Source: an uncultured Alphaproteobacteria bacterium (GTDB lineage: Bacteria; Pseudomonadota; Alphaproteobacteria; UBA3830). Taken from it: a DNA stretch of 51,572 bases. Below the pieces are notes generated by a model that made no database searches, was not told the DNA's origin, and saw only the letters and a program-made list of their open reading frames with translations. How positions within the stretch are numbered: the stretch's first letter is position 1; every line of letters begins with the position of its first letter. Positions 49,416 to 51,572 of the stretch are shown one piece after another. The stretch spans positions 1 through 51,572 of the forward strand of contig CAJODB010000008.1 in NCBI GenBank assembly GCA_905233185.1. Reading direction: 5' to 3'. Position numbers and translations under genes: made by a program.

Positions 49416-51572
49416 TTATTTATTGTATTCACTTACAGCTTTATAGTATTGCTCTTGTGTAACTGCCTTAGAGTAATGCCCGGGATGAACAAAAGCATAA
49501 ATTACACTTTCTGCTTCAGGATTATCATAAAAAATAAGAACTTCTCCTTTTTTGTGAAATTCCATACGAACCTTGTCTATTGTATAGTCTTGATCCGCAA
49601 CTAATACTAAGCTTGATTTTTGAATATATGCGATAGCTTGTAACACTCCAGTTGTTTCTGTTCCTGTCACTTCAAGTTGAATTCCTGTTCTATTTAGGAA
49701 TTTATTTAAATAGGCTTTCATGGTTTCCGGAAGCTGATATAACCTCATAATTTCATGATTTTTCTTCTCAATAGCTTTTAATTTTTCCGAAAATTTACTC
49801 TTTAAAGCAGGAGAATGCATAATTAAACTTTGCAAGTGTTCATTATCTAAAGTATATATTGTTAAAAGTCGTTTAATTCGCAAATCCGAATATGTAATCT
49901 CAGCTTTAGCTGTAGAAGCTTTTGACTTAATTTGAGATACCGCTTCATCTAATGTCTTAGCAGTAATAGTTCTATCATTACTACCTTTTGGAATTGAAAG
50001 CCCGTAAAGTCGATTAGTAATACTGATTATCTCTCCTTCTGTTTTTTTAGTGAATTGACTCGACATTTCTCCGTCAGAAAGATTTAATGAATCAATAAGA
50101 TTTATATCATTCAAAATTTCTTCTTTTATTTGATTCAATAATGTTGTTACTTCATTAGAAAGAGCTGTTTCTTTCTTATATCTTTCTGTCTTTGCATCTT
50201 CTACTTTTTTCTTGTTTTCTTCAGAAGATATTAGTTGATCAACAGGAATTGCTGAAATCTCTGATAGAAAAACTTTTTCTATATCATTCCATATGCTTTC
50301 TTCTGTACCTTCCCATTTGTATTTCTTTTCTTCATAACTATATGTTGCATTACCTTTTGTACTAATATATTTCAGCAGTTGCGGAGCAATTAATTCCAGA
50401 ACTTTTTCTCCATTTTCACTATCTATAGCTCCTGTTAATTTTCCTATAATATCTTTTCGACAAAAATCTTCAGTAGTAGCTGTTGGTAAGTAAACAGACT
50501 CTCTATTTTTTGTTAATGACAAAAAACCGCAGGAATTTCCTCCTCCTGCGCCTGTAGTCACCAAGAAAAGCGTAACTGCTCCAGATATTCCGGGAATATT
50601 TATTTGAATAGGATTACCGTGCTGAACTTTACTATAATCATTTTTATTCATCAGCTCTTCATCTTCACAACTCCATTTTCTTCGCTCAATCTCGGTCGAA
50701 GATAAACCAAAACTTAATAACAAATCGTTCTTTATGCCAATATTCAACCCCTCTTCGAATTTCCATCGCCACAAATGGCTGTATTCTATTGTTTGATGAA
50801 TAGTTGATATATTAACCGTATTGTTTATTGGTAACGTTGATACAGGTTTGTCAAACCCCATTCTTTCTAAGGTTGTAATAAATTCCAATGATTGCGGCAA
50901 CTGTTGAGTTTGATGAAGACCTTCAATGAAACGCATATTAACTTGATGTACGTATACATCGGCAACTTCTTCAACTTTTATAGATTCTGTTGATTTAAAA
51001 GTTCCAGATATAGCTCCATGAACCAAAAATTTACCTTTTTTCACAGATAGTTCGCTATCTGTTCCGCCAAAATGCATACTATCGCATTCCATCAAGCCGT
51101 ATGAATTAACTTGCAGAGCACTTCCACTATATCCGACATAATCATTCAACATAATTCCGTAGTTGTTTTTGGTATTCTTTGCTAATGAAGAAGCTACAGA
51201 GGTGGTTGATGATGTCATTGGTGCATTTGCAGAAGAAGTGGGGCTTGAACTTTCAGCTTTAAGCCGCTTCAGTCGTTCCAAAAGTATAGCACTACTTGAT
51301 GCAAATTGTTTTGGCTCAATCTCTTTTGCGCGAGAATCAAAAATTCCGTAATTATCAAATGTTTTGTAATAGAAAGTATATTTACGAGTTTTTAAAATAG
51401 AATCATTTTGAATCCTATTTCCATAGAGAAATAACGAATTAAACAAAATTGGATTACTGCTTTTTATCATACCATCAGTTCTAAACGCAAATGACATATT
51501 CCCTGTATCAACATTTTGATCTTCTGATGAAATATCAATATTTCCATCTTTATCAACAAAAAATACATATGT
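49416..51572 (-). CDS. Large unknown protein, 5' end beyond the window
   Basis: The frame is open from its stop at 49416 to the last base of the window, 718 codons, so the start lies outside. An internal ATG at 51497 is not needed as a start because upstream codons remain open and read plausibly (TYVFFVDKDGNIDISSEDQN). The visible part has a Ser/Thr/Ala-rich stretch (SSSPTSSANAPMTSSTTS), beta-rich segments with regular turns (GLMECDSMHFGGTDSELSV, KKGKFLVHGAISGTFKSTES), a Gly-rich patch (TTGAGGGNSCGFLS), a helical middle and a C-terminal domain. No signal or family can be assigned; the beta-rich part is reminiscent of adhesins or polymorphic surface proteins. Confidence 0.65.
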   Translation of the reverse strand, partial: TYVFFVDKDGNIDISSEDQNVDTGNMSFAFRTDGMIKSSNPILFNSLFLYGNRIQNDSILKTRKYTFYYKTFDNYGIFDSRAKEIEPKQFASSSAILLERLKRLKAESSSPTSSANAPMTSSTTSVASSLAKNTKNNYGIMLNDYVGYSGSALQVNSYGLMECDSMHFGGTDSELSVKKGKFLVHGAISGTFKSTESIKVEEVADVYVHQVNMRFIEGLHQTQQLPQSLEFITTLERMGFDKPVSTLPINNTVNISTIHQTIEYSHLWRWKFEEGLNIGIKNDLLLSFGLSSTEIERRKWSCEDEELMNKNDYSKVQHGNPIQINIPGISGAVTLFLVTTGAGGGNSCGFLSLTKNRESVYLPTATTEDFCRKDIIGKLTGAIDSENGEKVLELIAPQLLKYISTKGNATYSYEEKKYKWEGTEESIWNDIEKVFLSEISAIPVDQLISSEENKKKVEDAKTERYKKETALSNEVTTLLNQIKEEILNDINLIDSLNLSDGEMSSQFTKKTEGEIISITNRLYGLSIPKGSNDRTITAKTLDEAVSQIKSKASTAKAEITYSDLRIKRLLTIYTLDNEHLQSLIMHSPALKSKFSEKLKAIEKKNHEIMRLYQLPETMKAYLNKFLNRTGIQLEVTGTETTGVLQAIAYIQKSSLVLVADQDYTIDKVRMEFHKKGEVLIFYDNPEAESVIYAFVHPGHYSKAVTQEQYYKAVSEYNK

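Noticed and set aside
1-51572. CRISPR arrays, insertion sequences, prophage or plasmid genes
   Set aside because: No regular direct repeats with spacers, no transposase, integrase or phage-like proteins were recognised.

Overview
The window is an AT-rich bacterial chromosome segment with mostly house-keeping genes, short intergenic gaps and many 4-40 nt gene overlaps. The gene set (two TadE-like pilin subunits, a lipoprotein of the LppC/LpoA class divergent from rsmI, truB-rpsO-pnp, dnaG-rpoD, dapD-dapE, Sua5, lspA followed by an M16 peptidase-like protein) fits an alphaproteobacterium. Low GC, decaying genes and several secreted proteins of no known family suggest a host-associated lineage, perhaps Holosporales/Rickettsiales-like. 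That placement is inference; there is no rRNA here to confirm it.

Layout. 1-280: a strange GC-rich, almost T-free block, then a promoter. 282-2786: hscB-hscA-fdx, the chaperone/ferredoxin half of an isc operon without iscS/iscU. 2887-5494 (minus): a secreted protein and dapD-dapE. 5549-10802 (plus): a small membrane protein, yidC, engB, a TadE-like protein, a SlyB-like lipoprotein, Sua5 and a small acidic secreted protein. 10909-14999 (minus): glyQ-glyS and an LppC-like lipoprotein whose start overlaps divergent rsmI. 15872-16691: an 820-bp non-coding stretch with a decayed gene, four tandem 8-bp repeats and two perfect DnaA boxes, a candidate replication origin. 16692-20007: truB-rpsO-pnp. 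20059-23239 (minus): a block of envelope/secreted genes with two homopolymer frameshifts, one at a G9 tract, and a duplicated promoter. 23347-23719: tRNA-Thr and an inverted partial copy of it. 23881-31067 (plus): ileS-lspA-micro-lipoprotein-M16-pgi-dapF::rnhA, tightly overlapped. 31187-41915 (minus): nrdD, mutS, ogt, rpoD, dnaG and a phosphohexomutase. 42037-51572: a secreted LRR protein, an ABC permease with a degenerate ATPase, gmk, an outer-membrane protein, a GT-C-like membrane protein and a large unknown protein cut by the window edge.

Functionally the genes cover iron-sulfur assembly, diaminopimelate/peptidoglycan precursors (dapD, dapE, dapF), membrane insertion and lipoprotein processing (yidC, lspA), translation (glyQS, ileS, rpsO, truB, Sua5, rsmI, engB), RNA decay (pnp), replication and repair (dnaG, mutS, ogt, rnhA), dNTP and GMP metabolism (nrdD, gmk) and sugar phosphates (pgi, phosphohexomutase). 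The most unusual items are an NrdD-type ribonucleotide reductase with no glycyl-radical motif, a DapF-RNase HI fusion with both active sites intact, a G9 tract that puts a pilin-like gene out of frame with its strong ribosome binding site, a secreted coiled coil whose histidines nearly all share one heptad position, an ABC ATPase with altered Walker A Lys, signature and H-loop, and the DnaA-box/iteron-like intergenic region.
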